Source of the DNA: Pedobacter sp. R20-19 | Lineage (GTDB): Bacteria; Bacteroidota; Bacteroidia; Sphingobacteriales; Sphingobacteriaceae | DNA: 64,000 nt | Assembly: GCF_000708265.2 (NCBI RefSeq) | Contig: NZ_JCKI01000007.1 | Span: 265,626 to 329,625, forward strand | Direction: 5' to 3' | In this document: in pieces, positions 45,499 to 54,385 of the stretch | Numbering within the stretch: position 1 is the stretch's first letter | How the letters are laid out: every line of letters starts with the position of its first letter | Made by a program: the position numbers and the translations under genes | Notes under the pieces: model-generated | What the model saw: only the letters and a program-made list of their open reading frames with translations | What the model was told of the DNA's origin: nothing | Database searches by the model: none

Positions 45499-46209
45499 TC
45501 ATTTTTTAAATATAACATTTTTTACAAACCAGTCGAATTTCTGTTTGTAGGCTGAACTAACATTCAACTCCTTCCCATTAGACATTAAGATTTTATAACT
45601 TGATACCGACTTTATATGATTGGCAGATATGATATTAGACTTATTAATTCGTAAAAAATAGGGATGATCTTTGAGGTCTTCGTCGATTACTGATATTTTA
45701 TAGTAAGGTACGTAGGTTCGAGCTATCGTATGTATTTGGATATAATTCGATGCACCTTCGATAAAGATGATTTCGTCTGTGTAAATTTTGGCCATATCAT
45801 TCTTTGCGCCAAGTTTCATCATAATAAATGGCTTATCAGTTATAAATCTTTGAATTACAGAATGGACCAGTTTGCTAAATTTTTTAAAGTCAAATGGCTT
45901 AGTCAAAAATTGCTTTGCCTCTAGTGAATAACCCTCTGGGGCATATTTAACATGGGCACTAACTAATATCAGATTTTTAAACTTAGAAAGGATTTGTTTT
46001 GATAATTCTAGCCCATTCAACTTAGGCATTTCTATATCAGTAAAAAGAAAGTCTACCTGACCATTAATTTTTTTTATTTCTGTTAAAGCCTCGACGGAAT
46101 CATTAAAACAATATAAAAGTTTGAGAGCTGGTGTGTACGAAATATACTCCTTAAGCTGTTCAGTAGAATAATGGTCGTCATCAACAATAATGCAAGTGAA
46201 AGTGTTCAA
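45499..46209 (-). CDS. LytTR-type response regulator (island 2)
   Basis: A 236-residue regulator. The receiver domain (about 1-120) has the acidic pocket VDDD (10-12), phospho-acceptor Asp58 in FTDIEMP and the conserved Lys in FLTKPFD. A LytTR DNA-binding domain fills the C-terminus (about 135-236; DEIIFIEGASNYIQIHT, FLRINKSNIISANHI). No histidine kinase gene is in the window. It is transcribed divergently from the lanthipeptide precursors with a 267-bp shared upstream region, so it probably controls them. Confidence 0.9.
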   Translation of the reverse strand: MNTFTCIIVDDDHYSTEQLKEYISYTPALKLLYCFNDSVEALTEIKKINGQVDFLFTDIEMPKLNGLELSKQILSKFKNLILVSAHVKYAPEGYSLEAKQFLTKPFDFKKFSKLVHSVIQRFITDKPFIMMKLGAKNDMAKIYTDEIIFIEGASNYIQIHTIARTYVPYYKISVIDEDLKDHPYFLRINKSNIISANHIKSVSSYKILMSNGKELNVSSAYKQKFDWFVKNVIFKK

Positions 46210-46312
46210 AAAGAATAAATAAAGGAGTTAGCAATCGTTAAATTTTAGAATAAGGAGATCGATGTAAAGATAAAGGTTTGTTTATTTAAATAAAGCGTGT
46301 TTTTCTTCGTTC

Positions 46313-46342
46313 ACATAATATTTTGTGGAGGCTTACATAATA
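46313..46342. promoter_or_regulatory. Candidate LytTR operator (direct repeat ACATAATA, 22-bp period)
   Basis: ACATAATA occurs at 46313-46320 and 46335-46342. Two direct half-sites two helical turns apart are the binding architecture of LytTR-domain proteins. The site lies between the divergent regulator gene and the precursor operon, 135 bp before the first precursor ATG. Binding is inferred, not shown. Confidence 0.4.
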
Positions 46343-46476
46343 AATGTACTTCATTCATGAAAAAGCTACACCTTTATGCTCACAGTTTGCACCTTTTCGA
46401 TATTGTGTAATTGTGTAGAAGATTCTGCTTCGACAAAAATCAGCCTAAAACGAGATTTAAAAACAAACAAAAAAGA

Positions 46477-46692
46477 ATGGAAAAGAAACTTTCAAAATTA
46501 ACACTCAACAAGGAGACCATTGAAACACTTAATGTTGCTGAAATGGCGCAGACCAATGGTGGTTTTACTTACTCATTGTCATGGGGAGAAATCTGTAGAA
46601 GGTCAAAAGAGCTTGGAGCTTCAAATGCTTTTGAATGCGGGCAAAAGGAACCAGTAGAGGAGGAAGTCGATCCGGAAACAGCTTACGCTTAG
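46477..46692 (+). CDS. Class I lanthipeptide precursor 1
   Basis: A 71-residue precursor. The 29-residue leader has the Bacteroidota lanthipeptide pattern (KLSKLTLNKETIETL) and ends at the double glycine TNGG, the C39-peptidase cleavage site. The 42-residue core starts FTYSLSWGEICRRSK, with Cys at core positions 11 and 25 and an acidic tail (PVEEEVDPE). It differs from its three siblings by Trp7 and by Arg12-Arg13. The ATG at 46477 is chosen because all four copies align from there. Confidence 0.88.
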   Translation: MEKKLSKLTLNKETIETLNVAEMAQTNGGFTYSLSWGEICRRSKELGASNAFECGQKEPVEEEVDPETAYA

Positions 46693-46816
46693 TTAATGCT
46701 ATGTGTTTATTGACTCTAAGGGGCTCTTCTACATAATCAAGGAATTCTGTAGATGTAGTGGGCTACGGTGTAACAATGATCGCAACACGAAGGGATTAAA
46801 ATTTAAATTAACAAAA

Positions 46817-47029
46817 ATGAAAAAAATGATTTCAAAACTATCATTAAACAAAGAGACTATTGAAACTTTGGATGCTCAGGAAATGAATGCAGCCAACGGT
46901 GGATTCACTTACTCTTTATCCTTAGGTACGGTTTGCAAACAATCAAAATACCTTGGAGCTGAAAATGCCTACGAATGTGGAAAACTGACACCTTCTGTTG
47001 AAGAAGAAGTTGAAGAAGACAACAATTAA
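46817..47029 (+). CDS. Class I lanthipeptide precursor 2
   Basis: A 70-residue precursor with leader MKKMISKLSLNKETIETL..., ending ANGG, and a core beginning FTYSLSLGTVCKQSKYLGA with Cys11 and Cys25. The tail is strongly acidic (SVEEEVEEDNN). It lies 124 bp after precursor 1. The aligned ATG at 46817 is used; a longer upstream frame has no similarity to the siblings. Confidence 0.88.
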   Translation: MKKMISKLSLNKETIETLDAQEMNAANGGFTYSLSLGTVCKQSKYLGAENAYECGKLTPSVEEEVEEDNN

Positions 47030-47056
47030 ATCAAAAATTAACTTTCAAAAATCATT

Positions 47057-47266
47057 ATGAGAAATAACCTATCAAAACTTGCGCTTAATAAGGAAACAAT
47101 TGAAACTTTAGATAACGCAGAAATGAATCAAACTACAGGTGGGTTTACTTACTCACTTTCTTTGGGCGCTGTATGTAAACAATCAAAGTCTTTAGGTGCA
47201 GACAATGCCTTTGAGTGTGGTAAATTGTCTGCCGAAGAGGAAGATCCAATCTACAATGAGGGCTAA
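47057..47266 (+). CDS. Class I lanthipeptide precursor 3
   Basis: A 69-residue precursor with leader MRNNLSKLALNKETIETL..., ending TTGG, and a core beginning FTYSLSLGAVCKQSKSLGA with Cys11 and Cys25. The tail is acidic (SAEEEDPIYNEG). It starts 27 bp after precursor 2 and is closest to it in sequence, suggesting recent tandem duplication. Confidence 0.88.
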   Translation: MRNNLSKLALNKETIETLDNAEMNQTTGGFTYSLSLGAVCKQSKSLGADNAFECGKLSAEEEDPIYNEG

Positions 47267-47288
47267 AAGTAAGATAAACAAATTGGAT

Positions 47289-47501
47289 ATGAGAAATAAA
47301 ATTTCGAAGCTTGTTTTAAATAAGGAAACAATAGAAACGTTGGATAGTATTCAAATGGGACAAACTAATGGAGGTTTCACTTACAGTCTTTCATTAGGTT
47401 CCTATTGCAAAAACTCCAAATCATTTGGTGCAGAGACAGCTGAAGAATGTTCCGCACACCCACCTCATGTAGTTGACGAACAGGAATCTATTGAACCATA
47501 A
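47289..47501 (+). CDS. Class I lanthipeptide precursor 4
   Basis: A 70-residue precursor with leader MRNKISKLVLNKETIETL..., ending TNGG, and a core beginning FTYSLSLGSYCKNSKSFGA with Cys11 and Cys25. It is the most divergent copy: Glu-Glu precedes Cys25 and the tail has Pro and His (SAHPPHVVDEQ). It starts 22 bp after precursor 3 and is followed by a terminator-like hairpin. Confidence 0.88.
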   Translation: MRNKISKLVLNKETIETLDSIQMGQTNGGFTYSLSLGSYCKNSKSFGAETAEECSAHPPHVVDEQESIEP

Positions 47502-47554
47502 GAATAGTTCTTGGAATTTTAGGCCGAAGAATATTTCTTTGCAGAATCTTAATA

Positions 47555-47586
47555 CCCCATTTGCAATAAGGCAAATGGGGCTTTTG
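47555..47586 (+). terminator. Terminator-like hairpin between precursors and biosynthetic genes
   Basis: A perfect 10-bp stem CCCCATTTGC / GCAAATGGGG with an AATAAG loop is followed by CTTTTG. The short T-run suggests incomplete termination, which would leave the precursors in excess over the enzymes. Confidence 0.65.
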
Positions 47587-47592
47587 TATCAC

Positions 47593-50064
47593 ATGAGGTA
47601 TCAAAATTTGCAGCGTACAATTAAAATTTGCTTTCTCCTATCTTTGCTACTAACTTTTAACGTAGTTCATGCTCAGGTACGCCAAATTCAAAGTATTGAC
47701 CCGGATAACAAAGAATACAGTGATCTGAACTTCCTTAGACAAGAGCTTAGTGATAAAACCGTTGTAATGCTTGGAGAACCAAGCCATCGGGAGGGAAATG
47801 TTTTCTCGGCTAAGATTAGGATGATAAAATTCCTACATGAACAAATGGGCTTCAATGTGATTGCTTTCGAAAGTGGTTTCTTTGAAGTTCAGCAGGCACA
47901 GCAAAAAATCAACGGTGGTGGAGATGTCGTGGAAGCACTTGATCTTGCCCTTTTTCCGATATGGACGAGAAGCGCTGAGTTTCGCCCTTTGATGGAATAT
48001 ATTAAAGCGCAAAAGAATAGTTTGAAAATAATGGGTTTTGATCCCCAGATCAATCAACAAGTAGTTAACGATTTTCTCCCTGCCCTAAAAAAATATGTAG
48101 TAGATCGCAGAGTAAGCTACAACCTTAACGATATGCTACTTTCAGAGGTGTTGGAATCCCTTAGTGAGGGAGTGTTCCCTGATGGCATAACTTTTCCTGC
48201 ATTTACTGCAGAATTAAAGAAGGCAAAGGAGATATTGAAAAATCTCTCTGCTTCTGATTCAAAATCAGCAGGGTTTTGGCTTCAGAATTTGAAAAGTCTG
48301 GAAGCACTCGCAACAGATTACTATAGAAACAGACCTAGTGAAAAGTCTGCTGAAGATTTTAAAGCATCGGATAGCAATCCTAGAGATTTGCAAATGGCTG
48401 ATAACTTATCCTACTATATCAGGCAGTATCCAAATGAAAAAATCATTTGTTGGGGAGCAGCACTTCACTTTGCTATGCAACCCAGCACTTTAGAAAACAA
48501 TGAGCTTAAGTCATACAAACCAATGGGCCAATCGGTAAGAGAGGTAGTTGGAAATGACCGGGTTTATACCTTAGCCACAACATCGGCTGCAGGAACCTAT
48601 GCAAGCTGGTTTGACACAGATTCTAAACCTGTACCTAAAGCCGCGACGGGCTCTCTTGAAGAAATGTTCGTGGAAAATAACTTGGGAGATTATCAGTATA
48701 TGGATGCAAAAACGCTAAATGGAATAGGCGTGAGGGAATCGACTATGTTCGACTATATACCGCTTAGGGGCGATTGGTCTAAAGTTGTTAACGGAATACT
48801 ATACTTTAAAACATATGCTCCGGTTCTGCCAGTTCTTCAGAAAACTTCGGATCAGGATGTTCCACAAGGTAATGAGCCATTAAAAAATATCAATAGGTTA
48901 ATGCCTGATAGCAAAAGCTTATTGAAAATCAGAAAATCTGGTGCATTCGTCACCAGTGGGAATATAACCGATGCTGAGGATGGACAACCAATCGCATCTG
49001 CAACTCTCAAATTTCTTCTTACTAAAGAAAGCGCAATCAGTGATCTTCAAGGCAATTTTGTTTTTTCCAGTAATACAGTTACTAAAGGTGCAATGATTAG
49101 TGTTAGCAGTATTGGTTACATGGATACTACAATAAAGATTGGAGATACCCCCTTGTCTATTAAGCTAAAAAAGGCCAGTATAGACTTAGAAGATATCCAG
49201 ATCAGACCAAGCGATGAAAATGCTGTTCAGATTATAAAAAAAACATTTGCAGCGATAGATACCCATCTGAACCAAGATGCATATGGTATGGCTTTTTATG
49301 TCGATACAAAGGTAGCAGATTTGGACAGCACGACATATCACCTGGAATATACGGGCACATTTTATAAACAGAAAAAAAGCCGAGATAAATATTTATCTAA
49401 GGTACTTGAATTGCATTGGCTTAAAAAAAGTAAATCCTCTGATCAACAAATAAGAAATAGTATCCGCTATCTGGATGGATATCAGCACATCAATGGTGGC
49501 AATGTAGTTTTGCAGCACCCTATGTTCGATACAAAAGTGGTTGGGAAGTATCGCTATGAAATACTTGAGGATACTGGTGAAAATTATATTATTGGCTTTG
49601 AGAGCAGGACACGTGCTCATAGCGTCACCAATGGTTACTACCTAAAGCGTTTTTCGGGTTCGATTATTATTAGCAAGGCAGATTATGCCATCATGGAAAC
49701 TACTTTGAATTATCAACTAGATACCACAACTTTAAATCGTTTTGCAAGAAATTTTGATAAAAGGAAAGGCGATAATGCTTCAATTTTCCTAAATATTTTA
49801 GATAATGATGAAGTTACTATTAAGACCGCATATAATAAATATCGTGATGGATATTATTATCCTGCTCAAACAACGGTAATTAGGAATCAAAAAGGCGTAG
49901 ATATCGATACAGCTAAACCGATTCTTCTAAAGTCAGAAACAAGGGTTTATTTCATGGATGCAAAACCAGAAGATGCCAGTATTGATAACTTCCAAAAAGT
50001 CATAAACTTCAATCAAGTTAAATACAACATTTCCTTTTGGAAGGGATTTCGAAGACCAGTTTAA
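47593..50064 (+). CDS. Erythromycin-esterase-like protein fused to CarboxypepD_reg domain
   Basis: 823 residues from the ATG at 47593, chosen because it gives a signal peptide (ICFLLSLLLTFNVVHAQ); the frame is open further upstream, through the hairpin. The N-terminal domain (about 35-400) resembles the erythromycin esterase family: MLGEPSHREGNVFSAKIRMI (the GExxH block) and FNVIAFESGFFEVQ. A CarboxypepD_reg-like sandwich follows (about 450-540; NITDAEDGQPIASATLKF). A C-terminal beta-rich domain of about 280 residues looks like that of other Bacteroidota envelope proteins. It lies between precursors and lanC in the same operon (1-bp gap to lanC). Possible roles are product modification, self-protection or envelope anchoring; none is proven. 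Confidence 0.7.
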   Translation: MRYQNLQRTIKICFLLSLLLTFNVVHAQVRQIQSIDPDNKEYSDLNFLRQELSDKTVVMLGEPSHREGNVFSAKIRMIKFLHEQMGFNVIAFESGFFEVQQAQQKINGGGDVVEALDLALFPIWTRSAEFRPLMEYIKAQKNSLKIMGFDPQINQQVVNDFLPALKKYVVDRRVSYNLNDMLLSEVLESLSEGVFPDGITFPAFTAELKKAKEILKNLSASDSKSAGFWLQNLKSLEALATDYYRNRPSEKSAEDFKASDSNPRDLQMADNLSYYIRQYPNEKIICWGAALHFAMQPSTLENNELKSYKPMGQSVREVVGNDRVYTLATTSAAGTYASWFDTDSKPVPKAATGSLEEMFVENNLGDYQYMDAKTLNGIGVRESTMFDYIPLRGDWSKVVNGILYFKTYAPVLPVLQKTSDQDVPQGNEPLKNINRLMPDSKSLLKIRKSGAFVTSGNITDAEDGQPIASATLKFLLTKESAISDLQGNFVFSSNTVTKGAMISVSSIGYMDTTIKIGDTPLSIKLKKASIDLEDIQIRPSDENAVQIIKKTFAAIDTHLNQDAYGMAFYVDTKVADLDSTTYHLEYTGTFYKQKKSRDKYLSKVLELHWLKKSKSSDQQIRNSIRYLDGYQHINGGNVVLQHPMFDTKVVGKYRYEILEDTGENYIIGFESRTRAHSVTNGYYLKRFSGSIIISKADYAIMETTLNYQLDTTTLNRFARNFDKRKGDNASIFLNILDNDEVTIKTAYNKYRDGYYYPAQTTVIRNQKGVDIDTAKPILLKSETRVYFMDAKPEDASIDNFQKVINFNQVKYNISFWKGFRRPV

Positions 50065-50065
50065 T

Positions 50066-51298
50066 ATGAATAACGACGCTCTCAAAAGCAAAATCAGTAT
50101 GTCTGATTCAAATACTGATATTAAAAAACGCATAAGCGACATATTACCAAGAATTTCAACTTTGCTTTCTGAATATCATGCTACCTACACAAAGACAGGT
50201 TTGTTTGAAGGTGAATTAGGTGCAGCTCTATATCAAAGCCATTATTATGTTATAACAAAGGATGAGAAAGTACTTAATCTTATCTATGAGCATCTAGGCC
50301 GGTCGATACACGCATTCAATAACGCTTCTCAATCATTTAATCTGGCTGATGGAATAGCAGGAATGATGTGGATATTTGCTCATTTAAAGAATCTTGGGAT
50401 ACTTTCAGCAGAGGAAATGGATGTCTTTGATGCTGATATGGGAAATGCATTTAAGCGGTCGCTTGATATTGATATCAAAAGAAATAATTATGACTTGCTA
50501 TATGGTTACATAGGAAAAATAATTGCGCTAATTGAAATAGGTAGTCAAGATGCCGGACAAATAGAAAGGGCAATTGATATACTATGCCAAACTGCTATTT
50601 GGGAAGATGATGGGTGTTACTGGATTGATCCAGACTACAAAAAAGAAGGAATTGTAAATCTTGGTCTTGCACATGGACTGCCTGGGATATTAGTTTTCTT
50701 GTTGAAATGGACCACAGAAAATCAGAAACAGTCAAATAAAATGTCTGTGTCAATTGCAAATTGGATAGCGTCTTCTGCTAGCGAAAGCTATTATTCACGT
50801 TTTTCTACCAGTGTAAGGCCTGGCGCAGAAACAACAGCTGGAAGCAGACTCGCATGGTGTTATGGCGATTTAGGAGTTACCTTGGCATTTCTAGCCATTG
50901 ATCAAGTATATCCGAACAAAAAATGGAAGCATGAAATTTATTTAACAATAAATGCACTAAAAAAGCGCACAGTGCATAATTCTGGGATTGCTATTAATAA
51001 AAATACAGGCTTGATGGATATCGGTTTTTGTCACGGCACAAGTGGTATAGCACATCAGTTTAATAAAATCTATCATTTAACTGGGGAGATAGAGATGTTT
51101 AATCAAATGCATTACTGGATAGAACATACGATCATCAATGTTGAAGCAAATCTCACCATTTATGATAAATTGAATAAATCAGAGCTTACAGAAGTAGATC
51201 TTGGTTTACTAAACGGAATTGTCGGGGCAGGTCTAGTATTGCTCTCCTTCCTCGAGCCAGAAGGACAAGATTGGGATAGAATTTTTCTTTTAAATTAA
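50066..51298 (+). CDS. lanC: Lanthionine synthetase C family cyclase
   Basis: A 410-residue zinc enzyme that adds cysteine thiols to dehydrated residues to form (methyl)lanthionine rings. The zinc ligands are visible: Cys265 in LAWCYGDLG, and Cys322-His323 in GFCHGTSGIAHQF. The catalytic His203 lies in LAHGLPGI. The length is normal for stand-alone LanC. It starts 1 bp after the esterase-like gene and precedes lanB by 12 bp. Confidence 0.93.
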   Translation: MNNDALKSKISMSDSNTDIKKRISDILPRISTLLSEYHATYTKTGLFEGELGAALYQSHYYVITKDEKVLNLIYEHLGRSIHAFNNASQSFNLADGIAGMMWIFAHLKNLGILSAEEMDVFDADMGNAFKRSLDIDIKRNNYDLLYGYIGKIIALIEIGSQDAGQIERAIDILCQTAIWEDDGCYWIDPDYKKEGIVNLGLAHGLPGILVFLLKWTTENQKQSNKMSVSIANWIASSASESYYSRFSTSVRPGAETTAGSRLAWCYGDLGVTLAFLAIDQVYPNKKWKHEIYLTINALKKRTVHNSGIAINKNTGLMDIGFCHGTSGIAHQFNKIYHLTGEIEMFNQMHYWIEHTIINVEANLTIYDKLNKSELTEVDLGLLNGIVGAGLVLLSFLEPEGQDWDRIFLLN

Positions 51299-51310
51299 GA
51301 GTACAATAGA

Positions 51311-54300
51311 ATGAGTAAATTAAAGTATAATGGTTTCTTTTTGATGAGAAGTCCATTATTACCATATGAGAGCATCCAAAATCTTGGCGCAACCGAAATT
51401 AATACCCTGGTCAAAAAACATGATTTACTTAGGGAGGCTATTTTTTTATCTTCTCCAGATTTCTATGAGAGAATGTTAAAGTGGCTTGAAGGAAACTGCA
51501 GTATATCAGATAGTGATAAAGTTTTGGACACAATGCGAAAATACATCAGTAGGATGTCCTATAGATCCACTCCGTTCGGCATAAGCGCTGGAGTTAGTCA
51601 TGGTACTTATTGTGACCGAACCCAAACAGAGTTTAAAACACATGGTGCTGATAAAAGATTTTGCAGGCTTGATACGACTTTTTTAAATCGTTATGTCGAG
51701 TTTTTATTAGGGGAAGGAAAGGTTAACCAATTTTTAAAATTCTTTTCCAACAATACCCGAAGCGAACTTGGAAATAAACTACGTTATTTAGAATACATTA
51801 ACTTAGGTAGTGGTCGAAATCATGAATTGGTTAGTGTCGACAGGACGGAGTTTTTAGATGAGATAATTTTAAAAGCTGAGAAGGGAATTTGTTATGGATC
51901 CATATGCGAAACTCTTACTGAAAGTGGAATCGATGTGGATGAGGCAACGGAATATGTGGACGAGCTTATTCGAGCAAAGATACTGATAAGCGAGTTAGAA
52001 CTTTCTCCAGAAAGTGAAAATGAACTAAACCGGATTGCTGCTATTCTAAAACAAGCCAAGCACCCGCATTTTCAAATTATTCATCGTATTGTGTCTTTAC
52101 TGACTGATATCAACGGATCATCATTAGAGTCATTTGATGCGGTTCCCTATTACAAGAAGTTGATGTTAGAAGTTGAAAGCTTGGAGATAGAAATAGACAA
52201 AAGATTTATTTTCCAGGTAGATATGTTGCGGGACTTTGAGCAGCTTCAAATAGATCGTGATGTACCCGAAGCACTTTTTGAGGCATTGAGTTTTTTGGAA
52301 AAAATTAAAACAAAGCCTGAAAAATCTGAACTTGAAAGATTCGCTAGTGTTTTTTTTGACAGATATGAATATGGTGAGGTTCCTCTGTTAGAGGCACTGG
52401 ATTCTGAAATGGGGATTGGCTATCCATATCGCATAGATTTGAGTCAAGATGCCAGTGAATTACTCTCGGGCATACCTTCTACTACTATTACTCAACATTA
52501 TCCCACCTTTAAATGGACTCCATGGCAGAAGAAGCTACTTGAAAAGTACACGGAAGCTATAAAAAATGGCGATCAGGTTATAGAACTTACTGAATCAGAT
52601 GCACTACCAAATGCTGGCTATATTAATAAATTACCACAAACAGCTTATTCAGTATGTAAACTGTTTCACGGGCCAAACCAGAATCTTGATAGGAAGAACT
52701 TTAAGTTGCTACACGTACTAACAAGCGGTCCATCTTCTATAGATCTCATCAGTCGGTTTTGCTATCTGGAAAAGCAAATTAGAGAAGATGCGATCAAAGC
52801 TGTTGAGGTGGAAAGGGCAGACGAAAATGTTATTTTCGCTGAAATACTTCATATTAATCAGCCTCGTGCTGGTAATATCTCAAAACACCCGCGTTTTTAT
52901 GATTACAATATTCCAATTTTGTCCTCCAATATTGCTGGTGGAGAACAAATTCCGTTAAGGGATTTGATGCTTTCGGTTGTAAATGGAAAACTTTTGATAC
53001 GTTCGAAAAAGTACGGAAAAAGAGTGATCCCACGACTTAGTACGGCTCATAATTACACCCAAAATACGATTTCCTATTATCGATTTCTTTGTGATCTGCA
53101 ATATCAAGGGAGTAGTGGTGATCTCTATTGGGACTGGGGTTTTCTTGGAAGTATGTCATATTTACCAAGAGTTGAGTACGGAAACGTTATACTGTCAAGG
53201 GAAAGTTGGGGTTTAGAGAAATCTGATCTCCAAGTATTAACAGAGGCAAGAAATGTTTCAATGAACCATGTTAGCAATTTTTTCGATGAGCGAAAAATAC
53301 CGCGCTATGTTACCATACGTGAAGAAGATTACGAAATGCCTATCGATTTACTAAACGAGTATTCATTGGAAATTTTATTGCAGCTGACTAAAAAAAAATC
53401 TTCGGTTCGTCTAGAAGAAAATTTATTTCATAAGGAAGGATTTCTACTTTCAAAGGCCAAGTCCTGTTTTACCAATGATTTGATAATACCTTTTTACAAA
53501 AATGGAAAAACTGAGTTCTCTTTTGAAAAGAAAATCAACATCGCGGTAAATAAACGGAACTTTATACCTGGAAGTGAATGGATGTATTTTAAGCTTTATT
53601 GTTCGCCGAAGATTTCGAACAAAATACTTGGACACATCTTACGTCCGCTGACGGAAAAGTTAATAAAAACTGGTGTTATTGACTATTGGTTTTTTATTCG
53701 CTACAACGATCCGGAATATCATTTAAGACTTAGATTTCATATTGTTGGTGATCAACATGGTGTAGCGCTTCGTGCCTTATCAGTGGCGGTAGAAGAATAT
53801 TTGGAAGCAGGAAAGTTAAGATCTTTTAAAATAGATACTTACAATCGCGAGTTAGAAAGGTACAGTTATGGGGCGATAGAGGGGTCTGAGCGTTTGTTTT
53901 TCGAAGATAGCTCACTGGTCACGGAGTGTCTAGCGAAAGGTATTAAGGATTGGGTTGTAGCAATAAAGGGGGTGGACAAACTTTTGGAAGATTTTGGAAT
54001 TAGTTTGGAAAAACGGATGAGTCTGACAGATAGTTGGCAGCAGGCTTTCAAGTTAGAATTTGGTATAAAAAAAAATCAAACCGATGCTTTCAAAATAAAA
54101 TACAGGAAGCTCCGCTCGGAAATAGAACAAATACTAGAAGAGGAGACTCTGAATCTTCCTGAGCCTCTTTTTCGGAATAGAAGCATTCAAGTTGCGAAAC
54201 TTCTTGAATCCGTTGTTTTATCAAGCGATTTTGATTATCAGATTAATAGCTACATCCATATGTTTTTGAACAGATTGTTTATGAACAATCAACGAAAAAA

Positions 54301-54385
54301 GGAAATGGTCGTTTATGACTTGTTACATCAACATTATAAAAGCAAGTTGGCTAGATTAAGATTTTTAAATAAAGAAATAAAGTGA
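51311..54385 (+). CDS. lanB: Lantibiotic dehydratase (full-length LanB)
   Basis: A 1024-residue class I dehydratase that glutamylates Ser/Thr with glutamyl-tRNA and eliminates glutamate to give Dha/Dhb. The N-terminal Lant_dehydr_N domain carries SRMSYRSTPFGISAGVSHG (80-98). The C-terminal SpaB_C-like elimination domain carries YWFFIRYNDPEYHLRLRFH (about 790-808). Both domains are in one chain, unlike the split dehydratases of some Bacteroidota clusters. Its stop overlaps the exporter start (GTGA), indicating translational coupling. Confidence 0.93.
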   Translation: MSKLKYNGFFLMRSPLLPYESIQNLGATEINTLVKKHDLLREAIFLSSPDFYERMLKWLEGNCSISDSDKVLDTMRKYISRMSYRSTPFGISAGVSHGTYCDRTQTEFKTHGADKRFCRLDTTFLNRYVEFLLGEGKVNQFLKFFSNNTRSELGNKLRYLEYINLGSGRNHELVSVDRTEFLDEIILKAEKGICYGSICETLTESGIDVDEATEYVDELIRAKILISELELSPESENELNRIAAILKQAKHPHFQIIHRIVSLLTDINGSSLESFDAVPYYKKLMLEVESLEIEIDKRFIFQVDMLRDFEQLQIDRDVPEALFEALSFLEKIKTKPEKSELERFASVFFDRYEYGEVPLLEALDSEMGIGYPYRIDLSQDASELLSGIPSTTITQHYPTFKWTPWQKKLLEKYTEAIKNGDQVIELTESDALPNAGYINKLPQTAYSVCKLFHGPNQNLDRKNFKLLHVLTSGPSSIDLISRFCYLEKQIREDAIKAVEVERADENVIFAEILHINQPRAGNISKHPRFYDYNIPILSSNIAGGEQIPLRDLMLSVVNGKLLIRSKKYGKRVIPRLSTAHNYTQNTISYYRFLCDLQYQGSSGDLYWDWGFLGSMSYLPRVEYGNVILSRESWGLEKSDLQVLTEARNVSMNHVSNFFDERKIPRYVTIREEDYEMPIDLLNEYSLEILLQLTKKKSSVRLEENLFHKEGFLLSKAKSCFTNDLIIPFYKNGKTEFSFEKKINIAVNKRNFIPGSEWMYFKLYCSPKISNKILGHILRPLTEKLIKTGVIDYWFFIRYNDPEYHLRLRFHIVGDQHGVALRALSVAVEEYLEAGKLRSFKIDTYNRELERYSYGAIEGSERLFFEDSSLVTECLAKGIKDWVVAIKGVDKLLEDFGISLEKRMSLTDSWQQAFKLEFGIKKNQTDAFKIKYRKLRSEIEQILEEETLNLPEPLFRNRSIQVAKLLESVVLSSDFDYQINSYIHMFLNRLFMNNQRKKEMVVYDLLHQHYKSKLARLRFLNKEIK

